From contig CAZZJC010000009.1 of assembly GCA_964654285.1 (NCBI GenBank), forward strand, positions 65,359-129,358: a stretch of DNA of 64,000 nucleotides, read 5' to 3'. Shown in pieces: positions 25,383 through 34,894 of the stretch (positions within the stretch are counted from its first letter, which is position 1; every line of letters starts with the position of its first letter). The notes under the pieces were generated by a model. The model saw nothing but the letters and a program-made list of their open reading frames with translations, had not been told where the DNA came from and did not search any database. This DNA is from BJHQ01 sp964654285. Lineage in GTDB: Bacteria; Planctomycetota; UBA11346. Both the position numbers and the translations under genes were made by a program.

Positions 25383-26219
25383 TTATTTTGCGACCGGCAT
25401 CAGGGTCGGCGGCGCTACCGCGACGACCTCGTGGAGTTCGACCTCGAAGACCAGGATGCGGTGCGGGCCGATGCCGGGCGCGGGACTGTCGCCGTAGGCG
25501 AGCTCGGGCGGCAACCACAGGCGCCAGCGGTCGCCGGGCTTCATCAGCTGCAGCGCCTCGGTCCAGCCGCCGATCACCGCATCGAGGGTGAACTCCACCG
25601 GGCCGCTGCCGGCCGAGGAGTCGAACACGCGTCCGTCGAGCAGGGAGCCGGTGTAGCTCACCCTCACCTTGTCGCTCGCCTTGGGCGAGGCCGCCGTGCC
25701 GGGGCCCTTGGCCAGCACCTCGTAGTGCAGGCCGCTCGCGGTGGTGCTGATGCCGGCCGCCTTGGCGTGGGCCTTGAGGAACTCGGCGTTGTCGAGCTTG
25801 CGTTTTTCCAGGGCGACCTGGCGCAGGGCCTGCCACTTGGTGAAGACGGTCTCCTGCTCGGCCGGGGCGATGCGCGACGGCTTGCCGGCGACCGCGTCGG
25901 CGAAGCCCGCGGCGACCTGATCCGGGACGAGGTCGAGGCCGAACGCCTCCTTCGCCATGTTCTGGCCGACCAGATACGACGCCCGGGCGAGATCCTCCTG
26001 GCTGGCGGTCGGCAGCACCGGTGCGGGCGGAGCGGTCACGGGCGCCGCAGCGGCGGACGGCGCTGCGGCGGCCGGCGCTGTTGGGGATGGAGCTGTTGCG
26101 GATGGAGCGGGGGCCGCTGGCGCCGGCGTAGCAGGCGCCGGTCCCGCAGGAGCAGGCTGCTCCGCCGCGCCGCAGGCCAGGGCGAAGAGGACGAGGGCGG
26201 GGACGGCGGCGGTGCGCAT
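25383..26219 (-). CDS. FKBP-type peptidyl-prolyl isomerase, exported (Mip/FkpA-like)
   Basis: 278 residues from ATG 26219, which gives a signal peptide ending ALAC (possible lipoprotein). An Ala/Pro/Thr-rich linker (about 20-72) leads to an FKBP_N dimerisation-like helix region (about 75-150, ASYLVGQNMAKEAFGLDL). The FKBP domain (about 160-268) contains VRVSYTGSLLDGRVFDSSAG, VIGGWTEALQLMKPGDRW, PPELAYGD and LVFEVELHEV, all expected active-site elements. It speeds proline isomerisation in envelope proteins. Codons upstream of 26219 are open but not protein-like. Confidence 0.88.
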   Translation of the reverse strand: MRTAAVPALVLFALACGAAEQPAPAGPAPATPAPAAPAPSATAPSPTAPAAAAPSAAAAPVTAPPAPVLPTASQEDLARASYLVGQNMAKEAFGLDLVPDQVAAGFADAVAGKPSRIAPAEQETVFTKWQALRQVALEKRKLDNAEFLKAHAKAAGISTTASGLHYEVLAKGPGTAASPKASDKVRVSYTGSLLDGRVFDSSAGSGPVEFTLDAVIGGWTEALQLMKPGDRWRLWLPPELAYGDSPAPGIGPHRILVFEVELHEVVAVAPPTLMPVAK

Positions 26220-26317
26220 GCGCGGCTCCAGGGTGGCTGGGGATGCTGCCGTCGTCGGCAGCGGTGGACAATCGGGAACCCGGCCGGGCCCGGCAGGTGC
26301 CTGGGGCGGTGGCGGGT

Positions 26318-27385
26318 TCAGCAGCGATGGGCCGGATCGCGCAGCCGCCGATACAGGGCGAGATGACGGCGCGCGATGTCGCCCCACTGGAATGCGGCCG
26401 CCCAGGTCCGGCCGGCCGAGGCCAGGCCGGCACGGTAGGCGTGATCGGCTCGCAGGCGCTGCACCGCGGTGGCGACCGCGTCCAGATCGGATCCCCAGGC
26501 GACCGCGCCGTCGAGTGCGGTGGGGGTGTGCGGACCTCGCGTGGTCACCGTGGCGACCCCGTTGCCGACCAGGGCGATGAGGGTGGTGCGGCGTTCCGAG
26601 GCGCCGTCCGGGAAGGGCAGATAGCCGACCTGGGATCGCGCCAGCACCTCGCCGACGCCTTCCGCCGACAATCCGCTGTCCCAGATCACCGGCGCCCCTT
26701 CAGCGCTGGCGCGCAAGGCAGCGAAGTAATCCAGATGGCGCGGATCCGGCGTCCCGACGATGCGCACGCCGGGCTGGCCGGCCTTGCCCAGGCGATGCGC
26801 GAGGGCGATGACACCTTCGAGGCCCTTCTGCGGCCGGATCAGGCCGAAGTGCACGACCTCGGGCAGATCCTTGGCGCGGTCGTAGAACGGGATGTTGCTC
26901 GCGAGCGGGATGACCTGGGAACAGCGCGGCAGCCACGGGGCCCAGCGGCGGGCGAAGGTCTCCTCGAACGGATTGGTGAAGATCAGGGCGCGGGCGCGCA
27001 CGGTGTACGGCAGCAGCGAAACCTGACGTGGCAGCCGCGCCTGGCTCGCTTCGTGGATGGTCACCACGCCGGGGCGCACGGACATGATCGCCTGCGGCAC
27101 GATGCTCGCGCCGTAACGGATGGTGGGATATTGCAGATGGATCAGATCCGGCCGCACCTGGTCGATGAGCGACAGGATGCGCGGCAGCCGGTGCAGGCCC
27201 CACGCAGGCGGATGCACCACCCGGACGTCGATGCCGATGTCCGCCAGGGCCAGGCAGAGGCGATGGGTGTAGTCCCCCACGCCGCAGGCCTGCGGCGGCC
27301 AGGTGCCGGTCACCATGGCGATGCGCAGGCGGCGGGGATCGGTGCCGGGACTTCTCTGAACGGACGCAGGATCAGCAGCTTCCAT
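26318..27385 (-). CDS. Glycosyltransferase, GT4-like
   Basis: 355 residues from ATG 27385, which overlaps the end of the preceding gene by 14 bases. GT-B fold features: an N-terminal PPQACGVGDYTHRLCLAL (donor-proximal loop), DLIHLQYPT, VVTIHEA, then the second domain with VVHFGLIRPQKGLEGVIA and a C-terminal nucleotide-binding part with LPFPDGASERRTTLI. It probably adds one sugar to the surface polysaccharide made by this operon. Last gene of the operon. Acceptor and donor unknown. Confidence 0.75.
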   Translation of the reverse strand: MEAADPASVQRSPGTDPRRLRIAMVTGTWPPQACGVGDYTHRLCLALADIGIDVRVVHPPAWGLHRLPRILSLIDQVRPDLIHLQYPTIRYGASIVPQAIMSVRPGVVTIHEASQARLPRQVSLLPYTVRARALIFTNPFEETFARRWAPWLPRCSQVIPLASNIPFYDRAKDLPEVVHFGLIRPQKGLEGVIALAHRLGKAGQPGVRIVGTPDPRHLDYFAALRASAEGAPVIWDSGLSAEGVGEVLARSQVGYLPFPDGASERRTTLIALVGNGVATVTTRGPHTPTALDGAVAWGSDLDAVATAVQRLRADHAYRAGLASAGRTWAAAFQWGDIARRHLALYRRLRDPAHRC

Positions 27386-28880
27386 TGGGCACCGGTAGGA
27401 GAGTTGGCTGGGATGAGCTCTTCCGCGTACCCAAGGCAGCGAAGGCGGCACCAAGGGCAAGCCAGGGCTCGGGAAACCGGAACGATTCCACAATGAAACC
27501 GTACAGGCACATTCCGCCCAGGGCCATGGCCAAACCCAGCGGCAGCGGGTCGGAACCATCGCACGACCAGGCTAGGATCAGCAGCGACATCGGAATCACC
27601 AGGAGGGCCAGCCATAGTCCAAGACCTGGGATTCCTGTTTCAGCAGCGAACCGTGCGTGCCATCCATGGATGAACGGCCAGGTGGCAGGTTGCTCAGGAT
27701 TGAGGTAATCGTTAATTTCCGGAGTTCGTTCAGATGTGCGGATGTACGAGTGGAACGCGAATCCGTATTGCCCCAGACCGATCCCAGCGATGGGGTGGTC
27801 CCAGGCCATGCGTAGTGCTGCCAGTTGACAGGTTGACCTGGTTGCGCCTGAACCTGAAACCCTTTCCGACCCTGATTCCAGGATGATCCTGCTGACACCA
27901 TCGACGTAGGAATCGGGGACCTTGTTCAGCACACCGTTCGGATGATATCCGATTCGCATCGGCATGACCGCCAGAGCGGTGACGGAAATGCCAACCACAG
28001 ATAGGATGCAGAGCCATTGGCGAAATGCCAAAGATAGACCATGGCGATAGATCGTTGCCGCCGGGACCAATGCCATTCCTGCCAGAACCAAGATCAGGAC
28101 GGCATAAAGGCCACGAGACGTGGAGAGCAGGCACAGCACAAGGATCCAACTGAGCATGCCGATTTTCACCATCAGGCGGAATCCTCGGGTTGTAACGAGA
28201 CTCGCAACGGCAAGGGGCAGGAGCAAGACGATGCTGAGGCCGAACCAGGCGGGTTCATCGGCAAGCCCGTTCAACCGGTCTCCGTTGAGGAGTGTACTTG
28301 GCCGGGCGTGGATCCAGGGATCGATTCGGCCAAGAAATGCCCGCGCCCAATCAGCACCAGACAAGGCGAAGCAATCGATGATCCCCCAAGCGGCTATTGG
28401 AATAAGCGCGATCCAAGTGACCCGCATGCAGGTTGCGGATACCGACCTGCCATGGGAAAGAACGGCGGCAATGGTCCAGGTCGTGCCGGCCGCAAACACC
28501 AGGCAGAGGGTTTGGGTAAAGGCCCGGTAGGGGCCGTGATGGCCCTTGAATTCGGCCAATGAGATTCCCGTCGAGTTGCTGAGAGTCGCGATCCCAGCCC
28601 ATCCGAGCAGAGCAGCCAGCAGCCACCAGATACGCCCCTCCGGCAGGAGCAGGCTGCGACGGCGCAGGGCGTGGATCATCGTTGCAAGCATGGCGATGGC
28701 GATCGGATACACCGTCGCAGAACGGCCCCACTCAAGGTGTGAACCGAGCAGGTTGGGAAAACCGTTCCAAGGCAGGATCAGCAAGGCGATGAGCAGAAAA
28801 GCACGTGCCACCTGGATTTCCCAGGTCAAGCGGGGCGAATCAGTGGCTGCAGGCATGCCCTGAGGCAGCGTTGCATTCAT
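27372..28880 (-). CDS. O-antigen polymerase/ligase-like membrane protein (Wzy/WaaL type)
   Basis: 502 residues from ATG 28880 (ATGA overlap with the GT2 gene). About 11-12 membrane segments are separated by one large periplasmic loop (about 330-420). The loop holds HPIAGIGLGQYGFAF, a Wzy_C-type signature, preceded by LLSTSRGLYAVLILV. Such proteins polymerise repeat units or ligate them to lipid A core; the two roles cannot be separated by sequence here. Base composition is visibly less GC-rich than flanking genes (32 of 60 G+C in the stretch beginning 28021). Confidence 0.72.
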   Translation of the reverse strand: MNATLPQGMPAATDSPRLTWEIQVARAFLLIALLILPWNGFPNLLGSHLEWGRSATVYPIAIAMLATMIHALRRRSLLLPEGRIWWLLAALLGWAGIATLSNSTGISLAEFKGHHGPYRAFTQTLCLVFAAGTTWTIAAVLSHGRSVSATCMRVTWIALIPIAAWGIIDCFALSGADWARAFLGRIDPWIHARPSTLLNGDRLNGLADEPAWFGLSIVLLLPLAVASLVTTRGFRLMVKIGMLSWILVLCLLSTSRGLYAVLILVLAGMALVPAATIYRHGLSLAFRQWLCILSVVGISVTALAVMPMRIGYHPNGVLNKVPDSYVDGVSRIILESGSERVSGSGATRSTCQLAALRMAWDHPIAGIGLGQYGFAFHSYIRTSERTPEINDYLNPEQPATWPFIHGWHARFAAETGIPGLGLWLALLVIPMSLLILAWSCDGSDPLPLGLAMALGGMCLYGFIVESFRFPEPWLALGAAFAALGTRKSSSQPTLLPVPNGSC

Positions 28881-29692
28881 GTTTTGGTCGCATCCCCGCC
28901 ACGCAGGGCCAGTACCAGACGTCGAATCCCTTGCCTGACCAGCGTGAAGACGGTTGCGCCAGGAGATGTCCACCACAGCCAGGCGAGATGGCGGTTCAGG
29001 GTGCGCTGCGTATGTGTCCACATGATCAGCCTCTGCTTCGACAGATTGGCGCCATGCAGGCGGTATCGCGCCAGCGGGTGGCGCAGGTAGACGATCGGCA
29101 GCCGTCGTCGCGCCAGGCGCAGCCAGAGGTCGTAGTCGCAGGTCCACAGGTCCGGGGCGAAAACCCGGCCATCTTGCAGGCGAGCAGCATCAAGGACCGA
29201 TCGCCGGAAAATGGTGAAATTGATCGAGAACGGATTGAACAACAGGATGGTGCGGGGATGGAGCCGACGCAGGCCCGCTGCGACCGGCATGCGTCGGGGA
29301 CGGTCCCCGGCCGGGGTGAACCAAGTATGATCGGTGGTCACTGCCCCCACAGAGGGATCCGCGAATGCTTGCAGGCAGCCGCTCAGGAACCCTGGCCGCA
29401 GCATGTCGTCGGCGCTCAACAGCATGACCAGCGGAGTTCGGGCCCGATCGACCACGACGTTCCAGTTACCGGCCATGCCCAGGTTATGGTCATTGCGTTG
29501 CGGCTGGATCCGCGCATCGCGCCGGGCGAATTCCGTCAGGATGTCCCAGGTGCCATCGGTGGAGGCATTGTCCTGGATCAGGATGACGAAACCGGGGAAG
29601 TCCTGAGCGAGCACGCTGGCTATGGTCTCGCCGATCAAGGCGGCTCCGTTGAAGACCGGAATGCAGATCGATACCGGAATGCTGTCGCTCAT
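28877..29692 (-). CDS. Glycosyltransferase family 2
   Basis: 271 residues. GT-A fold signatures: SICIPVFNGAALIGETI (start), QDNASTDGTWDIL (nucleotide-binding), NLGMAGNWN and LLSADDML (the metal-binding DxD-type site), and later DLWTCDYDLWLRLAR near the acceptor side. Soluble or membrane-associated inverting transferase acting at the inner face of the inner membrane. Coupled to the polymerase gene by ATGA and 10 bases from the flippase gene. Confidence 0.85.
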   Translation of the reverse strand: MSDSIPVSICIPVFNGAALIGETIASVLAQDFPGFVILIQDNASTDGTWDILTEFARRDARIQPQRNDHNLGMAGNWNVVVDRARTPLVMLLSADDMLRPGFLSGCLQAFADPSVGAVTTDHTWFTPAGDRPRRMPVAAGLRRLHPRTILLFNPFSINFTIFRRSVLDAARLQDGRVFAPDLWTCDYDLWLRLARRRLPIVYLRHPLARYRLHGANLSKQRLIMWTHTQRTLNRHLAWLWWTSPGATVFTLVRQGIRRLVLALRGGDATKT

Positions 29693-29702
29693 GACGGGCG
29701 GA

Positions 29703-30962
29703 TCATGGGGTGGGGGGAAAGATGGCCAGCCTGGATTTCCGATAACGGCACCGGCCTGCGATCGCCAAGGCTACCAATCCCGACACCACGGCGATGGCGG
29801 CACCGTGCAGCCCCAAAGTTGGCAGAAGCGGGACCAGGAGGGAAAGACCCAGCATCACGGTCGCGATCGCAATCAGGTTCACCCACAGATATCCGGAATG
29901 GTCGCCGATGAACGGCAACGTCGCCGTCCAGCCCGAGTGAAACCCGATGAGTGCATAACCAAGTCCGAACCACGGTGCCACCGTCCAGGCCGCAGGCATC
30001 GCCCGGCCGGACAGGTGCTCCAATGCCCAGGGTCCGAGCCCGGCAAGGAGGATGCCGCCGACCAGGCCGATGCAGCGGAAACCAAGGCGGAGATGGCGTT
30101 CGCTGCTGGCGAAGGCAGCTGGGTCGCGTTTCGCCGCGGCCTGGGCCAGACCGGGTCCTCCGGCGAAAAGCACCGCCACCAAGGGCATGGTGCCGAACTG
30201 CATCAGCTTGCTGACCGCTCCATAGTCGCCGATGCTGGACGCCGGGATGCTCGCGAACATGCCCAGCACGATCACATCCAGGTTGTAGGATGCCATCTGG
30301 GCGAGATGGGCCGCAGTCGGGGGGGTCAGATTACGCCACAATCCCTTTGTCGGAATGATGGAGGCATGCTGGTCGGGCAGGAGACGCAAACCAAGGATCT
30401 GAACGAACAGTCCCATCGTGAGGCCGGCTGTCCCAAGAATAGGGATCTGCCAGGCAGGTGTTTCCGGCCCGATGCAAACAATGGCCAGGGTCAGGAAGGT
30501 CCCACCGGTTAACAGGCGCGAGGCGGCCAACCAGCGGGCTCGTCCCAGACCGACCAGGGCAAAGTCGAGGTTGAGGCCTTGGAGCATGATCACGGGGATG
30601 CTTGCCAGCAGGGTCGATCCCAGCTGTCCTGGTCGTAAAATCGCCATCAGAACCATCGCCAGCGTCGCTGCCCCCACCAGTACGAATCGCACGCGCAGGA
30701 CAGATTGTATGAGTTTCCAGGTGCATTCTGGATGGGCGGCAATGCGTGGAGTCGCGACCAGAGTCATTGCCGCCATCACCACGGAGATCAAGACAGCAGT
30801 GATCGCCTGGGCGATGGCATAGTGGCCGAAGACCTCGGCAGGCAAACGATGAAGGATGACGGAAATGATGAGCAGATTGGCACCGGCGCTGGCCAGATCC
30901 CCGCTGACATAGTGTGCCAACATGCCGATGAACGATTTTGCGCTCAAGATCTGGACTGCCAT
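29703..30962 (-). CDS. Polysaccharide flippase, Wzx-like
   Basis: 419 residues with about 12 membrane segments and no water-soluble domain, the MOP-superfamily O-antigen/teichoic acid exporter pattern. N-terminal FGHYAIAQAITAVL and the central SYNLDVIVLGMFASIPASSIGDYGAVSKL resemble the first and seventh helices of such flippases. It should move lipid-linked repeat units across the inner membrane. It overlaps the reductase gene by 19 bases. AT-richer than the sugar-nucleotide genes upstream. Confidence 0.75.
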   Translation of the reverse strand: MAVQILSAKSFIGMLAHYVSGDLASAGANLLIISVILHRLPAEVFGHYAIAQAITAVLISVVMAAMTLVATPRIAAHPECTWKLIQSVLRVRFVLVGAATLAMVLMAILRPGQLGSTLLASIPVIMLQGLNLDFALVGLGRARWLAASRLLTGGTFLTLAIVCIGPETPAWQIPILGTAGLTMGLFVQILGLRLLPDQHASIIPTKGLWRNLTPPTAAHLAQMASYNLDVIVLGMFASIPASSIGDYGAVSKLMQFGTMPLVAVLFAGGPGLAQAAAKRDPAAFASSERHLRLGFRCIGLVGGILLAGLGPWALEHLSGRAMPAAWTVAPWFGLGYALIGFHSGWTATLPFIGDHSGYLWVNLIAIATVMLGLSLLVPLLPTLGLHGAAIAVVSGLVALAIAGRCRYRKSRLAIFPPTP

Positions 30963-31813
30963 AGCCGCTCCAATGCGGCATCAATGTCCAACATTTTTCG
31001 ACCAAGAACAGATTCTGCTACTGTCGAGTCCATACCGGCATTGAGCGGACGTGCGGCTGGCTGTGCCAGCGCCGCAGTCTCGACCGGAACGACAAGTCGC
31101 GCATCAAGGCCGAATCGTTGCGCGACCCGGATTGCAAACGTGGCCCGGAGGCTGCGCTCCGAACCGGCAAGATGGAGCAGACCGAAAGTGTTGCGTTCGA
31201 CCAAGTCCCATGTCCCTGCAACTAGATCGTCGACCAGCGTGGGGCTTCCCATCTGATCGTTGGGAACCGTCAGTTGCTCACCCCGAGAGAGTGTGGAGAT
31301 GAGTCGGGCGACGAAATTTTTCCCCTGGCGTTCCCAACCGAAGACCACGGTGATTCGCAAAATGAGCGCCAGATGAGGCATGATGTCTCGGATCATGCGT
31401 TCGGCCAACAACTTCTGGCGTCCATATGCTTGAAGCGGGTTGGGGGCGTCGGTTTCACGGTATGGCCCGTGTTTGCCATCGAAGACGTAGTCTGACGAGA
31501 AGAACACCAGGCGGCAGCCGGCCTCGGAGCATGCTGCGGCGACATTGGCCGGCCCGTCGGCGTTTATCCGCGCGCTCTTCGTCGGTTCCAGCTCACAGCC
31601 ATCGACATTCGGGTTGGCGGCAGGGAGCAAGACGACATCGGGTTGCACGGAGGCGATCACCGAGGCGACCTGATCGGGCACGACGATGTCGCACGACAGC
31701 AAACCGTCTCCGCCGAGTCGGGTTGCACCCACCACCGTGTGCCCGCGCCGAAGACCTTCGTTGACCAGGTGCGAGCCAACGAAACCGCGAGCCCCAATCA
31801 CCAGCGCCCGCAT
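30944..31813 (-). CDS. RmlD-like NDP-sugar reductase
   Basis: 289 residues from ATG 31813, which shares one base with the preceding stop (TAATG). Extended SDR of the RmlD group: GARGFVGSHL (nucleotide loop, residues 7-16), FFSSDYVFDG (Ser/Thr of the active site) and YGRQK (Tyr and Lys). RmlD reduces a 4-keto group of an NDP-6-deoxy sugar. Next to rfbFGH and an RmlC-like epimerase, it may act on a CDP-linked 4-keto-3,6-dideoxy sugar, as AscF does, rather than on dTDP-rhamnose. Substrate is inference. Confidence 0.72.
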   Translation of the reverse strand: MRALVIGARGFVGSHLVNEGLRRGHTVVGATRLGGDGLLSCDIVVPDQVASVIASVQPDVVLLPAANPNVDGCELEPTKSARINADGPANVAAACSEAGCRLVFFSSDYVFDGKHGPYRETDAPNPLQAYGRQKLLAERMIRDIMPHLALILRITVVFGWERQGKNFVARLISTLSRGEQLTVPNDQMGSPTLVDDLVAGTWDLVERNTFGLLHLAGSERSLRATFAIRVAQRFGLDARLVVPVETAALAQPAARPLNAGMDSTVAESVLGRKMLDIDAALERLWQSRS

Positions 31814-32373
31814 TAGTGATTCCAGATGAATGGGGTCTGGAAGTCCGCCAGTGCCGGCAATGCCGCATCGCGTGGGCTGACCAATGGATCCGCCACCTCC
31901 CAATTGATCCCGCAGGAGTCCCAGCGAATGCCCGCATCGTGGGACGGACTGTGGCCGCTGCCGACCAGATACAGCAGGCAACAGTCATCGGTCAGTGCCG
32001 CGAAACCGTGCGCGAATCCGGCCGGTAGCCAGTAGGCGTTGCCACGCTCGTGATCCAGGATGATGGCATGGTGCCGACCGAAGGTCGGCGATCCTCGGCG
32101 CAGATCGACGGCGACATCCTGGGCTGAACCGGCCAGACAGGTCACCAGCTTGCCGTGCTCGGCCGGGGGCACCTGGAAGTGCAGACCGCGCACCACCCCG
32201 CGCCGACTGGTCGAATGGAAGCATTCCGCCGGAGTGAAATCGATGCCCAGTTCGCAGAAGGCGGCATGATTGAAAACCTTGACGAATCGACCCCGATCAT
32301 CGCTCCGGATTTTCGGAACCAACTCGCAGCATCCCGGCAACGGCGTGTCGAAAGGGGTCAAGGCCTGTGTCAT
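31813..32373 (-). CDS. RmlC-like NDP-sugar 3,5- (or 5-) epimerase
   Basis: 186 residues from ATG 32373 (ATGA overlap with rfbH). Cupin fold of the RmlC family: SDDRGRFVKVFN, ECFHSTSRRGVVRGLHFQ (His base region), DVAVDLRRGSPTFG, and AYWLPAGFAHGFAAL. RmlA, RmlB and a complete dTDP-rhamnose set are absent; all neighbours are CDP-sugar genes. An AscE-type C-5 epimerase on the way to CDP-ascarylose is therefore as likely as dTDP-rhamnose synthesis. Reading upstream of 32373 merely shadows rfbH. Confidence 0.75.
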   Translation of the reverse strand: MTQALTPFDTPLPGCCELVPKIRSDDRGRFVKVFNHAAFCELGIDFTPAECFHSTSRRGVVRGLHFQVPPAEHGKLVTCLAGSAQDVAVDLRRGSPTFGRHHAIILDHERGNAYWLPAGFAHGFAALTDDCCLLYLVGSGHSPSHDAGIRWDSCGINWEVADPLVSPRDAALPALADFQTPFIWNH

Positions 32374-33776
32374 CGGCGCTCCGCCACGAACCTTGATACC
32401 GTAGCAGCGATGTAGGCCAGCCGCTCGTGGTCGAGTCCGGGATAGGTGCCGACGAATATCGCATCGTTCATGATGCGATCGGCGCCGGTAAGATCGCCGA
32501 CGATTCGGAATGGTTCGGGCAGGCCCTGGGCGGCGGCCTCCCGCTTGAGGTCGACGAAGGCCGGCTGGCGCACCAGATTGCCGCCGAACAGCATGCGGTT
32601 GCCAATCTTCGCCGCATCGAGCGCCCGCGCGAGATCGGTGCGGCGGAAGCGGGCCGCAGGTTTGACCAGGATCATGAAGCCGAACCACGAGGGTTCGACC
32701 ACCGGCACCCCCGCCGCCCAGGTGAAGCCAGCGGTGGACCAGGCGGTGGCGTGGGTCGGCAAGGTGAAGTCGAACACATCCCCCAGGCCGGCGAGTTCGC
32801 GGCGGAGGAACTCCCAGTTGTCGCGCCGGGCCTGGATAAAGCGCGGCAGCTTCTTCAGCTGCTGGCGCCCGATCGCGGCCTGGGGATCCAACGGTTTGAG
32901 ATTGTAGCCGAGATGGCTGTAGATGTATTTGTGATCGTAGCCCTCGGGCAGTTCGCCGAGCTTCCAGCCGAAGCGCTTCTTGCAGGTGTCATCCTTGCCG
33001 GACGGGCACCAGCAGTCGCGGCCCCAGTCGCGGAAGGATTCGACCAGCACCTTCAGCCGCGCCTCGCGCACCACGTTGACGGCACCACCTTCGCCCAGGG
33101 TGAGGTGATGCGGCGGATAGAACGACTGGGTCGACAGGTCGCCAAAGGTGCCGGTCGCCTTGCCATCGTAGCGGCTGCCCAGCGCATCGCAGTTGTCCTC
33201 GACCAGCCACAGGCCATGGCGGTGACAGAAATCGGTGACGGCGGCGAGATCAAAGGGATTTCCGAGGGTATGCGCGGTCATCACCGCCTTGGTCTTGCCG
33301 GCGACGAAGGCCGATTCCAGCCGGTCGACCCGGATGTTTCCGGTCACCGGATCGTTGTCGACGAACACCGGCACCGCGCCGAGCTGCACGATCGGGGTCA
33401 CTGTGGTCGGAAATCCAGCCGCGCAGGTGATGACCTCGTCGCCGCGCCGGATCGCTCGTTCCTTGAGCTTCGGTGACGTGAGGGCGGCAAGCGCCACTAG
33501 GTTCGCCGAGGATCCGCTGTTGACCAGGATTGACGATTTCACCCCCAGCACCTGGGCGAACTCCCGTTCGAAGGCGTCGCCTTCCGGCCCCAGCGTCAGC
33601 CAGAAATCGAGCATGCTGCCGACCCCGGCGGCGACTTCATCGCTGTCGTAGACCCGGCCGGCATAGGGCACGGTGGTCTGGCCCGGGACGAAGGACTTCG
33701 GCGCATCACGCAGGGCGACCAGCTCGCGCACCTTGGCCAGGATCTCGTTTTTCAGCTCAGCGACGCGGTCGCTCAT
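32370..33776 (-). CDS. rfbH: CDP-4-keto-6-deoxyglucose 3-dehydratase (E1)
   Basis: 468 residues. It removes the C-3 hydroxyl in making CDP-3,6-dideoxyhexoses and uses PMP plus a [2Fe-2S] cluster. The aminotransferase-like fold lacks the usual PLP lysine: the site reads STQSFYPPHHLTLGEGG, with His223/His224 instead, the hallmark of E1. Cysteines C196, C255, C257 and C265 match the reported C-x57-C-x1-C-x7-C cluster ligands to within one residue. Coupled at both ends to rfbG and the RmlC-like gene. Its reductase partner E3 (RfbI/AscD) is not encoded in the window. Confidence 0.92.
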   Translation of the reverse strand: MSDRVAELKNEILAKVRELVALRDAPKSFVPGQTTVPYAGRVYDSDEVAAGVGSMLDFWLTLGPEGDAFEREFAQVLGVKSSILVNSGSSANLVALAALTSPKLKERAIRRGDEVITCAAGFPTTVTPIVQLGAVPVFVDNDPVTGNIRVDRLESAFVAGKTKAVMTAHTLGNPFDLAAVTDFCHRHGLWLVEDNCDALGSRYDGKATGTFGDLSTQSFYPPHHLTLGEGGAVNVVREARLKVLVESFRDWGRDCWCPSGKDDTCKKRFGWKLGELPEGYDHKYIYSHLGYNLKPLDPQAAIGRQQLKKLPRFIQARRDNWEFLRRELAGLGDVFDFTLPTHATAWSTAGFTWAAGVPVVEPSWFGFMILVKPAARFRRTDLARALDAAKIGNRMLFGGNLVRQPAFVDLKREAAAQGLPEPFRIVGDLTGADRIMNDAIFVGTYPGLDHERLAYIAATVSRFVAERR

Positions 33777-34894
33777 GCGATGACTCCAAGATTCGGACTG
33801 GCCGGTGCTGCGCCGGCATGACGTGGCGAATAACCCGCAGCACAGAATGCGGCGAGATCGGCGTCGACCAGCACGCGCGCGTCCGCCCCGGCGGCCAGAT
33901 CGCGGTACCAGCGCGCGGTGCGCGCGGCGGTCTCGGCCACGTTCCAGCGGCCGCGCCAGCCCAGGCGGGCGGCGGCCTTGCTGGCATCGAGCTTGAGCAG
34001 GCCGGCCTCGTGCGGTTGCTGCGGGTTCGCGGCGATCTCGACCGATCCCCTGCCCCAGGCCGCGATCAGGAGGCGGGCGAGTTCGGCCACCGTGGTCACG
34101 GACGCATCGGATGGGCCGAGGTTCCAGGCCTCCGCGAAGCGGTCGCCGTCGGATTGAAGCAGGCGGTCAGCCAGCGTGAGGTAACCCGACAGCGGTTCGA
34201 GCACATGCTGCCACGGCCGCGTCGCGTCGGGATTGCGCAGGCGCAGCGGCTGCCCGGCCTGGATGGCGAGGACGAAATCGGTGACGATCCGATCCGCCGA
34301 CCAGTCGCCGCCGCCGATGACGTTGCCGGCGCGGGCGCTGGCGAGGCGCGCTCCGCCCGGGAACGACCGGCGCCAGCTCGCGACCGCGAGCTCGGCCGCG
34401 CCCTTCGACGAGCTGTACGGATCGTGGCCGCCCATCGCCTCGTCCTCGCGGTAGCCCCACAGCCATTCGCGGTTCTCGTAGCACTTGTCCGAGGTCACCA
34501 CCACGCAGGCGCGCACGGAAGCGCAGGCCCGTACCGCCTCCAGCACGTTCACCGTGCCCAGCACATTCGTCTCCCAGGTCTGGCGCGGTTCGCGGTAGCT
34601 TTTCCGCACCAGCGGCTGGGCTGCGAGGTGCAGCACGACCTCGGGCCGGAAGGCGGTGATCGCGGCGGCGAGGCGGCCGGCATCGCGCACGTCAGCTTCG
34701 ATGTGGCGCAACCGCGCAGCGAGCCCGAGCAGGTTGAACAGCGCCGGCGTGGTGTCGGGCGCGAGGGCATAGCCCGCGACCTCGGCGCCCTCGGCGAGCA
34801 GCCAGTGGCTGAGCCAGGAACCCTTGAACCCGGTGTGGCCGGTGACCAGCACGCGCCGGCCGGTCCAGGTGCCGATGGGTGCCGGGCTCACCAT
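33773..34894 (-). CDS. rfbG: CDP-glucose 4,6-dehydratase
   Basis: 373 residues from ATG 34894. Extended SDR: VLVTGHTGFKGSWLSHWL (NAD loop), HLAAQPLVRKSYREP, VVTSDKCYEN (active-site Thr/Asp with Lys-Cys typical of RfbG) and DPYSSSKGAAEL (Tyr and Lys). C-terminal RPWQHVLEPLSGYL is specific to CDP-glucose dehydratases. Converts CDP-glucose to CDP-4-keto-6-deoxyglucose, the substrate of the next enzyme. Overlaps rfbF by 7 bases and rfbH by 4. Confidence 0.93.
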   Translation of the reverse strand: MVSPAPIGTWTGRRVLVTGHTGFKGSWLSHWLLAEGAEVAGYALAPDTTPALFNLLGLAARLRHIEADVRDAGRLAAAITAFRPEVVLHLAAQPLVRKSYREPRQTWETNVLGTVNVLEAVRACASVRACVVVTSDKCYENREWLWGYREDEAMGGHDPYSSSKGAAELAVASWRRSFPGGARLASARAGNVIGGGDWSADRIVTDFVLAIQAGQPLRLRNPDATRPWQHVLEPLSGYLTLADRLLQSDGDRFAEAWNLGPSDASVTTVAELARLLIAAWGRGSVEIAANPQQPHEAGLLKLDASKAAARLGWRGRWNVAETAARTARWYRDLAAGADARVLVDADLAAFCAAGYSPRHAGAAPASPNLGVIA

